59,202 nt of DNA from DATMGU01 sp035555315 (GCA_035555315.1 DATMGU010000009.1:1-59202); one strand, 5' to 3'. Positions 1 to 8,752 are shown, numbered from the stretch's first letter. The notes: generated by a model not told the origin, from the sequence alone. A program made the numbers and translations.

Positions 1-56
1 CGGGCGCGGATCGCGGCGGCGAGGTCCGTGGCGGATAAGTCGGCGATGGCGGTCAT
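1..56 (-). CDS. Probable amidase, N-terminal end only
   Basis: Only the first 18 codons are inside the window; the gene runs off the left edge. They read MTAIADLSATDLAAAIRA, the kind of opening seen in amidase-signature (AS) enzymes, where a 'LSATELAAAIRA' helix precedes the catalytic core. AAGGA lies about eight bases upstream of the ATG. The gene follows two SDR genes in the same direction, so it is probably the last visible cistron of the operon that starts at 6308. An amidase would suit a pathway for a nitrogen-containing substrate, but the catalytic Lys-Ser-Ser part is not visible, so the call rests on the N-terminus and context. Confidence 0.4.
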   Translation of the reverse strand, partial: MTAIADLSATDLAAAIRA

Positions 57-68
57 GGCATTCGTCCT

Positions 69-830
69 TCAGATCATCCAGCGGCCGCCGTCGATCAGCA
101 GCGTCTGGCCGGTGATGTAGCGGGCATCCTCGCTGGCGAGAAAGGCGACGCAGCCCGCGACATCTTCCGGCTCGGCGATGAAGCCCGCCGGCGTCGTGGC
201 CACGATTCGGTCGATCACGGCCGGTGTCAGCCGATCATGGGCGCGGGTGCGGATGGCGCCGGGCGCCACGGCATTGACGGTGACGCGATGCGGCGCCAGT
301 TCGCGGGCCAGCGCGCGGGTGAAACCGACGATCCCCATCTTGGCGGTGGCATAGTCGGTCAAGCCGGCATCGCCGACGAAGGCGGCATCGCTCGACATGT
401 TGATGACGCGCCCGCCGCGCTCGCGCATCGCGGGGACCACCAGACGCGACATGCGCATGGTCGTAAGAAGCGAGACCTCGAGCACGAAGCGCCATACCTC
501 TTCCTCGGATTCGTGAAACGGGCTCGCCCGCTCGCGCCCGCTCTGGCCGACGTTGTTGAACAGAATATCGACCGGCCCGAAGGCGGCGATCACCCGCGCG
601 TGGAAGTCCGCGAGCATGGTCGCATCGGTGCAGTCCCCCGTCACCGCGAGCAGGCACTCCGCAGGCATATCGGAGAAATGCTCCGCGAACCCATCCGCCT
701 CCCGGTCGATTACGGCGACGCGGGCACCTTCCGCAAGAAAGCGCCGGGCCGTGACGGCACCGATGCCGTGGGCGGCGCCGGTGACGACCACGACCTTTCC
801 CGAGAAGCGTCCTTCGCCGACGGTCATCAT
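69..830 (-). CDS. SDR family NAD(P)-dependent oxidoreductase
   Basis: This is a classical short-chain dehydrogenase/reductase of 253 residues, the usual length. The nucleotide-binding TGAAHGIG motif is near residue 18, NNVG follows, then the catalytic Ser in INMSS and the Tyr-Lys pair in YATAK, and a C-terminal GQTLLIDGG. The substrate cannot be read from sequence. It lies 6 bp after another SDR gene and just before a probable amidase, so it probably oxidises or reduces an intermediate of the same pathway. Two adjacent ATGs (830 and 827) follow GAGGGGG; the second has better spacing. Confidence 0.9.
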   Translation of the reverse strand: MMTVGEGRFSGKVVVVTGAAHGIGAVTARRFLAEGARVAVIDREADGFAEHFSDMPAECLLAVTGDCTDATMLADFHARVIAAFGPVDILFNNVGQSGRERASPFHESEEEVWRFVLEVSLLTTMRMSRLVVPAMRERGGRVINMSSDAAFVGDAGLTDYATAKMGIVGFTRALARELAPHRVTVNAVAPGAIRTRAHDRLTPAVIDRIVATTPAGFIAEPEDVAGCVAFLASEDARYITGQTLLIDGGRWMI

Positions 831-836
831 GCCCCC

Positions 837-1598
837 TCAGTGGAAAGTTCGCCCGCCATCGACGGCGATGGCGGTGCCGGTGACATACGAGGACTCGGCG
901 CTCGTCAACCAGAGGATCGCGGCGGCGATCTCCTCGGGCGCCGCGATGCGCTTCAGGGCATAGCGGGCGCGGACGCTCTCATAGGCCGCTCGCGGGTCGG
1001 GCGATGCGTCGATGCCGGAGCGGAACAGCTCGGTCTCGACCGCGCCGGGGCAGACCGTATTGACGCGGATGCCGAACTCCGCCGCCTCCATCGCGAGCGC
1101 CTTCGACGCCATCTGCAGCCCGGCCTTGGACGCGCAATAGGCGGTGCGGTGCTTCAGCGGCGAGAGGCCGGCGCCGGACGAGACATTGACGATCGTGCCG
1201 CCGCCGGCCGCGCGCAGATGCGGGAAGGCCGCCTGTATCACCAGCATCGGACCGGTCAGGTTGACGGCGAGAACGCGGTGCCATTGGCCCAACGCCATCG
1301 TCTCGACATCGGCGACGAGATCGATCCCCGCCGCGTTGACGATACCGTCGAGCCCGCCGAGTGCCGCGGCGCATTCCGCGACCGCCGACGCCACGGAAGC
1401 CGGCTCCGCGACATCGGCACCGACGATATGAAGCGGCGAGCCACCGAAACGACCGCGCAGCACGGCGAGCGCCTGCTCGTCCCGATCGAGGGCCGCCAGG
1501 CTGGCCCCTTCGGACAGAAACCGTGCCACGCTCGCCAGGCCGATCCCCTTGGCCGCTCCGGTGATGAGGATGCGCCGACCGGCGAGCCCGCCGCTCAT
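837..1598 (-). CDS. SDR family NAD(P)-dependent oxidoreductase
   Basis: This second 253-residue classical SDR carries TGAAKGIG, NAAG, VNVSSGAG with the catalytic Ser, YCASK with the catalytic Tyr/Lys, and a terminal AVDGG. Its ATG overlaps the stop of the upstream deacetylase-fold gene as ATGA, so the two are probably translationally coupled. It is only moderately similar to the next SDR by eye, so a very recent duplication is unlikely. Two SDRs side by side suggest two oxidation steps, or two stereospecific steps, in one catabolic pathway. The exact substrate is unknown. Confidence 0.9.
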   Translation of the reverse strand: MSGGLAGRRILITGAAKGIGLASVARFLSEGASLAALDRDEQALAVLRGRFGGSPLHIVGADVAEPASVASAVAECAAALGGLDGIVNAAGIDLVADVETMALGQWHRVLAVNLTGPMLVIQAAFPHLRAAGGGTIVNVSSGAGLSPLKHRTAYCASKAGLQMASKALAMEAAEFGIRVNTVCPGAVETELFRSGIDASPDPRAAYESVRARYALKRIAAPEEIAAAILWLTSAESSYVTGTAIAVDGGRTFH

Positions 1599-2428
1599 TG
1601 CGACGCGCCGGCGCGGGCGCGTTCGAGAGCGGGGCGCATGTCGTCGACCATCTCGTCGCAGCGCCCGATCCAGACATTGGGATGCTTCAGCGCGTGCTCG
1701 ATCAACCCTTCCAGCGCCTTGATGCGCGAAGGCTGGCCGATTATCTCGGGATGCATCCCGACCATCATCATCCGGTCCTCGGCATAGAGCACGTCGAACT
1801 CGCCCTTCCAGGCTTCGAGCAGCGCCGAGGGCGCCTGCATGGTGCGGCCGGGCAGCACGATCGAATATTGGAAGAATGGCGCATCATCGAGCACCCAGCG
1901 GAAGGGCAGTTCGACGATCTTCGTCCGCTCGCCGTCGACCTCGTGGAGATAGGGCGAGTCGTCGTCGAAGAAGTTGGAGGAATAGTCAAAGCCGTACTCG
2001 ACCAGCATCGGCATGGTGATCGGGCTGATCTCGGCCGCCGGTGAGCGCCAGCCGCGCGGCGCCCCGCCGGTGACCCTTTTGATCGATTGGAAGCCTTTCT
2101 CCATCTCCTCGCGCTCCTGCTCGGGCGTGAGGTTGAGGATCCAGGTGTGGCTGTAGCTGTGATGCGCGATCTCGTGGCCGCGCCGGAGGATTTCCGCCAT
2201 CAGCCCCTCGCGCTGGTCGATGATCAGTCCCGGCACGAAGAAGGTCGCCTTGATGCCGTAGCGGTCGAGCAGATCGAGCACGCGGCCCGTACCGACCTTC
2301 CAGCCATAGGCGCCCTGCGACATCAGGATCGGACGGTTGGCATAGGCCGGGTCGCGGCCGGTCCACATCGTCTCGGCATCGAGATCGAAGGTTAGGAAGA
2401 GCGGGAAACCCTTGCTGGTCAACGGCAT
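1595..2428 (-). CDS. Polysaccharide-deacetylase-fold hydrolase, PuuE/imidase-like
   Basis: This 277-residue protein has the NodB/polysaccharide-deacetylase fold: FDLDAE near the N-terminus, the metal motif HEIAHHSYSH near residues 90-100, and GWRSPAAE. The early segment with RPILMSQGAYGWKVG resembles the soluble subgroup containing PuuE allantoinase and cyclic imidases rather than secreted chitin or peptidoglycan deacetylases. There is no signal peptide, which supports an intracellular ring-opening or amide hydrolase. It sits between an ABC importer and two SDR genes, overlapping the downstream SDR by 4 bp. The imidase-like role is inference from motif and context. Confidence 0.8.
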   Translation of the reverse strand: MPLTSKGFPLFLTFDLDAETMWTGRDPAYANRPILMSQGAYGWKVGTGRVLDLLDRYGIKATFFVPGLIIDQREGLMAEILRRGHEIAHHSYSHTWILNLTPEQEREEMEKGFQSIKRVTGGAPRGWRSPAAEISPITMPMLVEYGFDYSSNFFDDDSPYLHEVDGERTKIVELPFRWVLDDAPFFQYSIVLPGRTMQAPSALLEAWKGEFDVLYAEDRMMMVGMHPEIIGQPSRIKALEGLIEHALKHPNVWIGRCDEMVDDMRPALERARAGASQ

Positions 2429-2440
2429 AGCGGAGTCTCT

Positions 2441-2494
2441 TTTCAGACGAAGCGGCGGTTTCAGACGAAGCGGCGGTTTCAGACGAAGCGGTGG
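2441..2494. repeat. 18-bp tandem repeat, three copies
   Basis: Units at 2441-2458, 2459-2476 and 2477-2494 are identical apart from one base in the third. The third unit is the 3' end of the permease gene, including its stop codon, so the permease terminus was amplified twice into the gap before the deacetylase-fold gene. Each extra unit repeats the in-frame stop. Confidence 0.95.
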
Positions 2495-3282
2495 AAGCCG
2501 GCGCGGCGCTCGGCGATGAGCAGGATGATGCCGGTGACGACGATCAGCAGCGTCGAGACGGCGGCGACACTCGGGTCGATGCCCATCTCGACCGAGGAGA
2601 ACATCAGCACCGGAAGCGTGGTCTGGTCGGCGCCGATCAGGAAGATCGTCACCGGGACGTTGTCGAACGAGGTGATGAAGGCGAAGAGCGCGCCCGCCAC
2701 CAGCCCCGGCTGGATCAGCGGCAGCGTGACGAGGCGGAAGGCATCGAGGCCGCTGGCGCCGAGCACGCGCGCGGCTTCCTCGACAGCGAGATCGAGACCG
2801 GACAGGCTGGCGAGCGACGAGCGCACGATATAGGGCACGGTGATGACGACATGGGCCATCAACAGGCCGAACAGACTGCCGCGCAGGCCGGTCAGGCTGT
2901 AATATTGCAGGAGTGCTACGCTGATCACCACGGCCGGCAGGATCAGCGGCGCCATCAGGAACGCGGTGATGGCCTCCGCGCCGGGCAGCGCCTTGCGGTA
3001 CAGCGCGTAGGCGGCGGCGACGCCGAGCGCGAGTGAGATCACCGTCGAGCCGCAGGCCAGGATCAGGCTCATGCGGATGGCGGCGAGATAGGTCGGGTCG
3101 CTCAGCACCTTGCCGAACCAGGCGAGCGTCAGCCCTTGCGGCGGAATGGTGAGATAGGAGGTCGTCGAGAAAGCCGCCAACACGACGACGATCACCGGCA
3201 CCTGCAAGAAGACGATGACAGCCAGCGCCGCCGTGATGACGGCCCAGCCGGGTCGGGCGTCGCTGTCGGCTGCCCCGTTCAT
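2479..3282 (-). CDS. ABC transporter permease, PotC-like
   Basis: This 267-residue inner-membrane permease belongs to the spermidine/putrescine/2-aminoethylphosphonate type. It has about six hydrophobic segments and the cytoplasmic EAA loop (VEEAARVLGASGLDAFRLVTLPLIQPG) that docks on the ATPase. The start at 3282 overlaps the stop of the preceding permease as ATGA; an apparent in-frame extension further upstream is only shadow reading through that permease. The gene belongs to a four-gene importer with the binding protein, the ATPase and the PotB-like permease. Its last codons are the unit of a three-copy tandem repeat. Confidence 0.93.
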   Translation of the reverse strand: MNGAADSDARPGWAVITAALAVIVFLQVPVIVVVLAAFSTTSYLTIPPQGLTLAWFGKVLSDPTYLAAIRMSLILACGSTVISLALGVAAAYALYRKALPGAEAITAFLMAPLILPAVVISVALLQYYSLTGLRGSLFGLLMAHVVITVPYIVRSSLASLSGLDLAVEEAARVLGASGLDAFRLVTLPLIQPGLVAGALFAFITSFDNVPVTIFLIGADQTTLPVLMFSSVEMGIDPSVAAVSTLLIVVTGIILLIAERRAGFHRFV

Positions 3283-4130
3283 GCCATGCCCGCCCAACGC
3301 TTCGTCAGCCGGCTCGACAGCCAGATCACGCCGATCGCCATGAGGGTCAGCGCGAAGGCGAGCGCCGAACCGCTCGGCCAGTCGAGCAACTGCATGTATT
3401 CGTCGTAGATCAGCGTCGCCATGACCTTGTAAGTCGGCCCGCCCAGCATGCGCGGCGTCACCAGGGCGCTGATCGTCAGGACGAAGACCAGGATCGAGCC
3501 CGCCAGGATACCCGGCATCGACAGAGGCAGCGTCACGGAACCGAAGACATGCAGCCGGCTGGACCCAAGCGTCGCGGCGGCGGCCTCGACGTCGCGCGGC
3601 ACGTTGCGGATCGCGGCAACCAGCATCAGCACCATGAAGGGCAGATAGATATGGGTCAGCCCGATCATCAGCCCGGTCATGTTGAACATCAACTTGACCG
3701 GTGTCGCGATCAGGCCAAGCTGGATCAGCAGGTTGTTGACGAGCCCGTGATTGGCGAGCAGCGCGATCCAGCCGAAGGAGCGCACCACGAGGTTCAGCAT
3801 CATCGGGAAGACGACGAGCAGGATCAGCGGCACGCGCCAACGTTCCGGCCCGCGCGCGACCAGATAGGCGATCGGATACCCCAGCAACAGGCAGGCGAGC
3901 GTGACGAACAGGCCCAGGCCCAGCGTCCGCCAAATCACTTCGCGGTAATAATCGTCGGTGACGATGCGGGTATAGTTCTCCAGCGTCCACACGCCGGGCG
4001 CCAGCCCCGCTCCCGGCACATATTCCCGGAAGCTCGTCGGCAGCATCATCAGCACGGGAAGCAGGAAGAAGGCCACGAGCACGAGCGTCAGCGGCGCCAG
4101 CAGCAGCAAGCCGTGCCGGGCTCTGATCAT
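3279..4130 (-). CDS. ABC transporter permease, PotB-like
   Basis: This 283-residue permease opens with a hydrophobic segment (LLLLAPLTLVLVAFFLLPVLMM) after a short basic head, has six predicted membrane spans, and carries an EAA-type loop around DVEAAAATLGSSRLHVFGSV. It matches the first membrane subunit of polyamine-type importers. It overlaps both neighbours by 4 bp (ATPase upstream, second permease downstream), so the proteins are probably made in fixed ratio. The substrate is set by the binding protein and cannot be read from this subunit. Confidence 0.93.
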   Translation of the reverse strand: MIRARHGLLLLAPLTLVLVAFFLLPVLMMLPTSFREYVPGAGLAPGVWTLENYTRIVTDDYYREVIWRTLGLGLFVTLACLLLGYPIAYLVARGPERWRVPLILLVVFPMMLNLVVRSFGWIALLANHGLVNNLLIQLGLIATPVKLMFNMTGLMIGLTHIYLPFMVLMLVAAIRNVPRDVEAAAATLGSSRLHVFGSVTLPLSMPGILAGSILVFVLTISALVTPRMLGGPTYKVMATLIYDEYMQLLDWPSGSALAFALTLMAIGVIWLSSRLTKRWAGMA

Positions 4131-5251
4131 GCGGACGCGCCATCCGGCCCCATCGCGAAGACGGCGCCGGGGTCGATCGTCAGCGAAACCGGGCTGCCGA
4201 TGGCGAGCATCGATTCCGGCCCGCTCGACGGGGCTTCGGCGACGAGTTCGATCCCGCCGGCGAGCCTCACGACATATTGCACGCGCGCGCCGCTGAAGGA
4301 GCGCAGCGCTATCGTGCCGTCGAGCGCGCCGGGGGGCGCACCCACCTCGGCCGTCCCGCCGCGCAGTCCGATCGCCTGCAGCCCGATCGCCCGCAGTCTG
4401 ATCGCCTCCTGCCGGATGACGATATCGACCGGGGAGCTTTCCGGCCGATCGACATGCGCGACCAGCAGGATCGGCCCGGCGCCCAGCCGCACACTGCCGC
4501 CGGCGCCGTCGCGCGTAGCGACCGTGCCGGTCAACCGGTTCGGCTTACCGATGAAGCTCGCGACGAAGCCGGTGGCGGGGCGGTGATAGATCTCCTCCGG
4601 CGTCGCGAATTGCTGCATGACGCCCTTGGCCATCACGCAGACGCGGTCCGACATCGAGAGCGCCTCGCCCTGGTCGTGGGTGACGAAGAGCGTCGTGATG
4701 CCGAGGCCACGCTGCAGCCGCTTCAGCTCGATCTGCATCTCGTCGCGAAGCTGCGCGTCGAGATTGGAGAGCGGCTCGTCGAAGAGCAGTACGCGTGGAT
4801 GCGGTGCCAGCGCGCGGGCGATGGCGACGCGCTGCTGCTGGCCGCCGGACAATTGCCGCGGATAACGCTCGCCATAGGCATCCAGCCTGACGAGCGCGAG
4901 CGCCTCTTTGACGCGCCGGGGGAGCTCGTCACCCGCGACCTTGCGCCGCCGCAAGCCAAAGGCGACGTTCTCGAAGACGGTGAGATGCGGAAACAGCGCG
5001 TAGGACTGGAAGACCAGCCCGAGCCCCCGCTTGTTCGGCGGCAGGGCCGTGACATTCTCCTCGCCGATCAGGATACGGCCCTGGCTTGGCTCGGCCAGCC
5101 CCGCGACCATGCGCAGGATCGTCGTCTTACCGCAGCCGGACGGGCCCAGCAGCGAGACGAACTCGCCTTCCTTGATCGTCAGCGACACGTCCTTGACGAC
5201 GTCGATATCGCCATAGGCCTTGCCGAGCCTGTCGAAGGTCAGCGAGCTCAT
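4127..5251 (-). CDS. ABC transporter ATP-binding protein, PotA-like
   Basis: This is the 374-residue energising subunit of the polyamine-type importer. The Walker A motif is GPSGCGKTT, the signature is LSGGQQQR, Walker B is VLLFDEP, and the switch His lies in VTHDQ. A C-terminal TOBE-type domain occupies roughly residues 240-374. I chose the ATG at 5251 (MSSLTFDRLG) because it gives the normal family start; upstream in-frame sequence runs into the gap after the binding-protein gene. The TOBE region contains a short internal repeat (RAIGLQAIGL) from a 15-bp tandem duplication. Confidence 0.94.
   Translation of the reverse strand: MSSLTFDRLGKAYGDIDVVKDVSLTIKEGEFVSLLGPSGCGKTTILRMVAGLAEPSQGRILIGEENVTALPPNKRGLGLVFQSYALFPHLTVFENVAFGLRRRKVAGDELPRRVKEALALVRLDAYGERYPRQLSGGQQQRVAIARALAPHPRVLLFDEPLSNLDAQLRDEMQIELKRLQRGLGITTLFVTHDQGEALSMSDRVCVMAKGVMQQFATPEEIYHRPATGFVASFIGKPNRLTGTVATRDGAGGSVRLGAGPILLVAHVDRPESSPVDIVIRQEAIRLRAIGLQAIGLRGGTAEVGAPPGALDGTIALRSFSGARVQYVVRLAGGIELVAEAPSSGPESMLAIGSPVSLTIDPGAVFAMGPDGASA
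4362..4406. repeat. 15-bp tandem repeat, three imperfect copies, inside the ABC ATPase gene
   Basis: Units at 4362-4376, 4377-4391 and 4392-4406 differ at a few bases. They are in frame and encode a repeated Arg/Gln-Ala-Ile-Gly/Arg-Leu segment in the C-terminal domain of the ATPase. In-frame length keeps the protein open. Confidence 0.85.
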
Positions 5252-5282
5252 CGGCCGCGCCCGTGGATGCGCGCCGCCAGGA

Positions 5283-6308
5283 TCAGCGCGCCACCTCACG
5301 CTGCCAGCGGCGCGTCCAGTTGGGGATGTTCTTGGCGACCAGATCGGGATCGATGAACCAGGCCTTCTCCAGCGTCTCGCCATAGGGAACGATCTTCTGG
5401 AGCTTGTCCGACAGCGTTACCTTGGTGTTCACCGCACCGATATAGGCTCGCTCGGAGAAACAGCTCTGCCCCTCGGCCGAGAGCACCTGGTCGACGAATT
5501 TATGGGCGAGATCGAGCTTGGTGGTGCCCTTCGGGATCACGACCGTGGGCAGGATGCCGACAGCACCCTCCTTGGGATAGGCGACGGCGAGCGAGAGCCC
5601 CTTGTCCATCGCGACGCCGGCGCGATCCGGATACCAGGGTGCGATGACGATCTCTCCACGCTCGAACAGGGAGAGCAACTGGTCGGCCTGGGTGTAGAGC
5701 ACGGCCGAGCCCTTCGCGAGCGGTTTGATCGCCTCGACGCCGGCATCGACATTCTCCAGCGTACCGCCCTTCAGCTTGTTCAGGGCCAGGAAATACTGCC
5801 ATCCGGAGGTGCCGCTGATGTCGCCGATCGCGTATTTACCCGCATAGGCGGGGTCGAACAGGTCGAGCCAGGAAGTCGGCGGCGTCTTGACCAGCTTAGG
5901 ATTGTAGACCAGCGCCGTAGCACTCACCATGGCTACGACATAGCTGTCGTCCTTGCCCCAGGCGCTCGGGATGATGTCGCCCGCATTGGTCAGCTTCTTG
6001 CGATCGATGATCTCGTTGAGCTTTTCGCCATGGGTCTGGGCCGAGAAGGCATTGTCCATGAACACCACGTCCATGTCGGACTTGCCGGCGGTGGCGCGGA
6101 TCGCGGCGGCGAATTGCGAGGAACTGCCGAGCTTCAGCGAGACCGTCGCCCCCGTCGCCTTTTCGAAGGCGGCGACATGGCAGGCTTTGACGTTGTCGGC
6201 GAAGGAACCGCCGAAGGAGCCGACGATCAGTTCCTCGGCCCGGGCGGCGAACGTTGAATCGGCGCACAGGATGGCGGCGGCCACCGCGACGCGAAGCATA
6301 TGACGCAT
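5283..6308 (-). CDS. ABC transporter substrate-binding protein, PotD/2-aminoethylphosphonate type
   Basis: This 341-residue periplasmic binding protein has a clear signal peptide (MRHMLRVAVAAAILCADSTF, cleavage after ARA). The mature start ELIVGSFGGSFADN is typical of extracellular solute-binding family 1 proteins linked to spermidine/putrescine systems. It is the first gene of the operon continuing to position 1. The ATG at 6308 places the signal peptide correctly. Its promoter must lie between here and the MarR gene, where strong palindromes are present. The ligand may be a charged or nitrogen-containing compound fed to the downstream hydrolase and SDRs, which is inference. Confidence 0.92.
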   Translation of the reverse strand: MRHMLRVAVAAAILCADSTFAARAEELIVGSFGGSFADNVKACHVAAFEKATGATVSLKLGSSSQFAAAIRATAGKSDMDVVFMDNAFSAQTHGEKLNEIIDRKKLTNAGDIIPSAWGKDDSYVVAMVSATALVYNPKLVKTPPTSWLDLFDPAYAGKYAIGDISGTSGWQYFLALNKLKGGTLENVDAGVEAIKPLAKGSAVLYTQADQLLSLFERGEIVIAPWYPDRAGVAMDKGLSLAVAYPKEGAVGILPTVVIPKGTTKLDLAHKFVDQVLSAEGQSCFSERAYIGAVNTKVTLSDKLQKIVPYGETLEKAWFIDPDLVAKNIPNWTRRWQREVAR

Positions 6309-6417
6309 GGTTGCACATCCCCGTCTGGTGCGTGGCGCCAACCGCTGGTCGCGCGGCTTCGCGGCGCGAAGATCGCGGGCTTGACCGCATCTTCGGGACG
6401 CAGCATGGCACGCGTCC

Positions 6418-6453
6418 ATTTATCTTTCAAGAAAGATAAATGAAAGATATCTT
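6418..6453. promoter_or_regulatory. Probable MarR operator: two palindromes in the divergent control region
   Basis: The first element (6418-6441) has perfect 11-bp arms, ATTTATCTTTC and its complement, around AA. The second (6444-6453, AAGATATCTT) shares the AAGAT half-site. They lie between the divergent transporter operon (start 6308) and the marR-type gene (start 6530), in an AT-rich patch in otherwise GC-rich DNA. This is the expected place and geometry for autoregulation by the MarR protein and repression of the catabolic operon. Confidence 0.75.
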
Positions 6454-6529
6454 GGCTGACTTAACCGACGTCGACACCCTTGCGGAGCCCAGCGTGGCAT
6501 GGTCGGAAAGGGTGGATTAGGAGGGTGGC

Positions 6530-7051
6530 ATGCGCGACGAGGCCGAGGAGCCGGCGACGATCTGGGAAAACGACCGCGTCGGTGCCGGCATGCGGCGCTG
6601 GGCGCGCGAATTTCCGGATATCGACTGCTCGGGCAAGGCCGTGGTCGGGCGCCTGCTGCATCTGCACGAGGTCATCCTCAAATCCGTGAACCGGACGCTT
6701 GCCAAGCACCGTCTGAAATACCCCGCCTATGCCGTGCTGGCGACGCTCAGGGTCGAGGGCGCGCCCTATCGCATGTCGCCGAAGGCCTTGCTCGACTCAC
6801 TCATCCTGACCTCGGGCGGGCTTTCGAACCTGCTGCGGAAACTGGAGGATACCGGTCATATCCAGCGCATGGCCGACGAGACGGATGGGCGCGGCGTCAT
6901 CGTCGAACTGACGGAAAAGGGTCGTCGCGTCGTCGAGCCGGCGATGCGGGACCATGCCGAAACGGAACGGAGACTGGTGGGTGCTCTCTCAGGGGATGAG
7001 CAGGACGCAGTCGCCCGCGCGCTTGGGCGGATGATGCTGGGAAAGCTGTAA
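6530..7051 (+). CDS. MarR family transcriptional regulator
   Basis: This 173-residue winged-helix regulator has its recognition region at about residues 78-104 (LLDSLILTSGGLSNLLRKLE) followed by the wing (MADETDGRGVIVELTEKG). AGGAGGG four bases before the ATG sets the start. It diverges from the transporter operon across a 221-bp gap holding two palindromes, so it probably represses that operon until a pathway ligand binds, and represses itself. The long N-terminal helix region before the HTH is usual for the HpcR/PecS-like branch. The ligand is unknown. Confidence 0.92.
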   Translation: MRDEAEEPATIWENDRVGAGMRRWAREFPDIDCSGKAVVGRLLHLHEVILKSVNRTLAKHRLKYPAYAVLATLRVEGAPYRMSPKALLDSLILTSGGLSNLLRKLEDTGHIQRMADETDGRGVIVELTEKGRRVVEPAMRDHAETERRLVGALSGDEQDAVARALGRMMLGKL

Positions 7052-7078
7052 CGCGATCCCTTGCCGGTCCGGCTCATT

Positions 7079-8026
7079 TTAGCGCTTGGTCCGCGGCTCC
7101 GACGCCAGCGCCACCATACCCGGAATATAGGCATCCGAGACGAATGCGCGGCAATGGGTCTCGAAGGCTTCGACCAACCTCGACTTGCGCAGATGACCGA
7201 GGGTCGCCATGCCAATCGCCATCGGACGATGCTCGCCGGCCAGCCGCACGCGCACGACACGGCGGCCGTCCAGGGCGTAATCCGATCGCGGCCGGACATT
7301 CGCCAGCGTGTAGCCATAGCCGTTCGCGACCATGGTGCGAACAACATCCTGATAGGCCGATCGCGTGGCGATCGTCGGCTCCAAACCTTCCTTCATGAAC
7401 AGGGCGAGGAAGTATTCGCGGCTGAGCGGCAGATCGAGCAGCACCATCGGCTGATCCACCAACTCCCGCAGGCTGATGGCGGTATGGCGGGCGAAGGGAT
7501 GGGCCTCCCCGACAACCACATGGGCGGGAAGGCTCGCCAGCGGCGTGAAGACGATGCCATCGGGGATCTGCAGATCATAGGTGATCGCGATGTCGATTTC
7601 GGCCCGGCGAAGCCCCTCCAGCAGCCGCTCCTGATCGTTCTCGGCGTGCCGGATCCGCGTCGCCGGAAAGGCCGAGGTGAAAGAATGCGCCAATTCCGGC
7701 ATGACCATCGGCGCCAACGTGACGAGACAGCCGACGGTCAATTGCCCACGGATCTGCTCGCCCGCTTCCGAGGCGGCGGTGTAGAGCGCTTCCGCCTGTT
7801 CGATGATGCGCTTGGCCTCCCGCAGGAGGGAGCGCCCGATGGGCGTCGGCGACAGGCCCTGCGCATGGTGGCGCACGAAGAGCTGAACGCCGAGCTCCCG
7901 CTCGAGATGGGAGATGGCGGTCGAGATCGACGGTTGCGAAATGTTGATGCGCTCGGAGGCCAGCGTGATGCTGCCCGTCTCGCCGGCGGCGATGAAATAT
8001 TCCAGCTGGCGGAAGGTGTAGCGCAT
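7079..8026 (-). CDS. LysR family transcriptional regulator
   Basis: This 315-residue protein is a standard LysR-type regulator. The N-terminal winged HTH spans residues 1-62 (FRQLEYFIAAGETGSITLAS, then SQPSISTAISHLERELG), and a two-lobe ligand-binding domain runs from about residue 92. It is convergent with the MarR gene and lies 51 bp downstream of the DUF1028 gene on the same strand. It probably activates the monooxygenase-ridA-DUF1028 genes in response to the substrate or an intermediate. The ligand cannot be inferred from sequence alone. Confidence 0.94.
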   Translation of the reverse strand: MRYTFRQLEYFIAAGETGSITLASERINISQPSISTAISHLERELGVQLFVRHHAQGLSPTPIGRSLLREAKRIIEQAEALYTAASEAGEQIRGQLTVGCLVTLAPMVMPELAHSFTSAFPATRIRHAENDQERLLEGLRRAEIDIAITYDLQIPDGIVFTPLASLPAHVVVGEAHPFARHTAISLRELVDQPMVLLDLPLSREYFLALFMKEGLEPTIATRSAYQDVVRTMVANGYGYTLANVRPRSDYALDGRRVVRVRLAGEHRPMAIGMATLGHLRKSRLVEAFETHCRAFVSDAYIPGMVALASEPRTKR

Positions 8027-8077
8027 GGCGGGTTTATAGCCCGGCCCGGCCAGGCGACAAAGGCGCTCCGTCGATGC

Positions 8078-8752
8078 TCACTCGTCTCCAGGCACGCCGT
8101 ATCTGGGCGCCGCCGTCGGATCGAGCGCGCGGTCGACATAGGCCTCAAGCTGGGGCCGATAGATGTCCCAGAGGCGGTGGAGTGCGGCGATCGGATCGTG
8201 CTCGTCCCAATCGACCCGCAGATCGGCGACCGGCCATGCGACGTCCCGGACGAGCAGAAGCCCCGCCGAATGAACCGGGCCGGCCTCGCCCCCGGCGGCC
8301 AGCGCCGCCTGCATGGCGACGAGCAGGCGATCGCCGAGATGCCCGCTCGATGCGCCGAAGGCGTCCACCATTTTCCACGGCACTTCTTCAGTCGCGAGGA
8401 GATTGCCAGCGGCGGCGACCCCCGGTCCCTCGGCCACCGCGTTGACGCCAAGCGTACGGGCGCCGGAGAAGATCGCCGTGCGCCCCAGCGAATCGACCAG
8501 GGCGAGCTGGCGATGGTCGATATGTCGGCGCGTCGCAACCAAGATGTCCCGCGCCTGCGACGCGCTGGCGCCACGTTCCATCAGATCGAGGCCGCCCGGC
8601 CCGAGCGACGGATCGGTGATGTTCTGCGTCGCGACCACGCCGACCCCCGCGCGAGCATGGGCGCAGCGCGCCGCGACCGCCGGCGAGGATGAGGATATCG
8701 CGATGCCGAACATGCCGGTCGTCGGACAGCGGGCGGAGATCGAAAAGGTCAT
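8078..8752 (-). CDS. DUF1028 family protein
   Basis: This 224-residue protein starts MTFSISARCPTTGMFGIAIS and continues with HARAGVGVVATQNITDPSLG and HRQLALVDSLGR. That is the typical pattern of DUF1028 (an Ntn-hydrolase-like family of unknown function). The ATG at 8752 is 4 bp after the ridA stop. The family often sits beside RidA-type deaminases and flavin oxygenases in catabolic clusters, which is what is seen here, so a hydrolase or amidase step is a reasonable guess. Upstream in-frame sequence only reads through ridA. Confidence 0.8.
   Translation of the reverse strand: MTFSISARCPTTGMFGIAISSSSPAVAARCAHARAGVGVVATQNITDPSLGPGGLDLMERGASASQARDILVATRRHIDHRQLALVDSLGRTAIFSGARTLGVNAVAEGPGVAAAGNLLATEEVPWKMVDAFGASSGHLGDRLLVAMQAALAAGGEAGPVHSAGLLLVRDVAWPVADLRVDWDEHDPIAALHRLWDIYRPQLEAYVDRALDPTAAPRYGVPGDE

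Noticed and set aside
237..1787. 516-codon open frame on the plus strand
   Set aside because: It is antisense to two SDR genes and the deacetylase-fold gene, is rich in Arg/Gly/Asp as expected for GC-rich shadow frames, and matches no family.
3283..4143. Long frame extending the PotC-like permease upstream to 4143
   Set aside because: The extension reads the PotB-like permease in another frame; the true start is the ATGA overlap at 3282.
7061..8692. 543-codon open frame on the plus strand
   Set aside because: It is antisense to the LysR and DUF1028 genes, both of which have full family motifs; it is a shadow.
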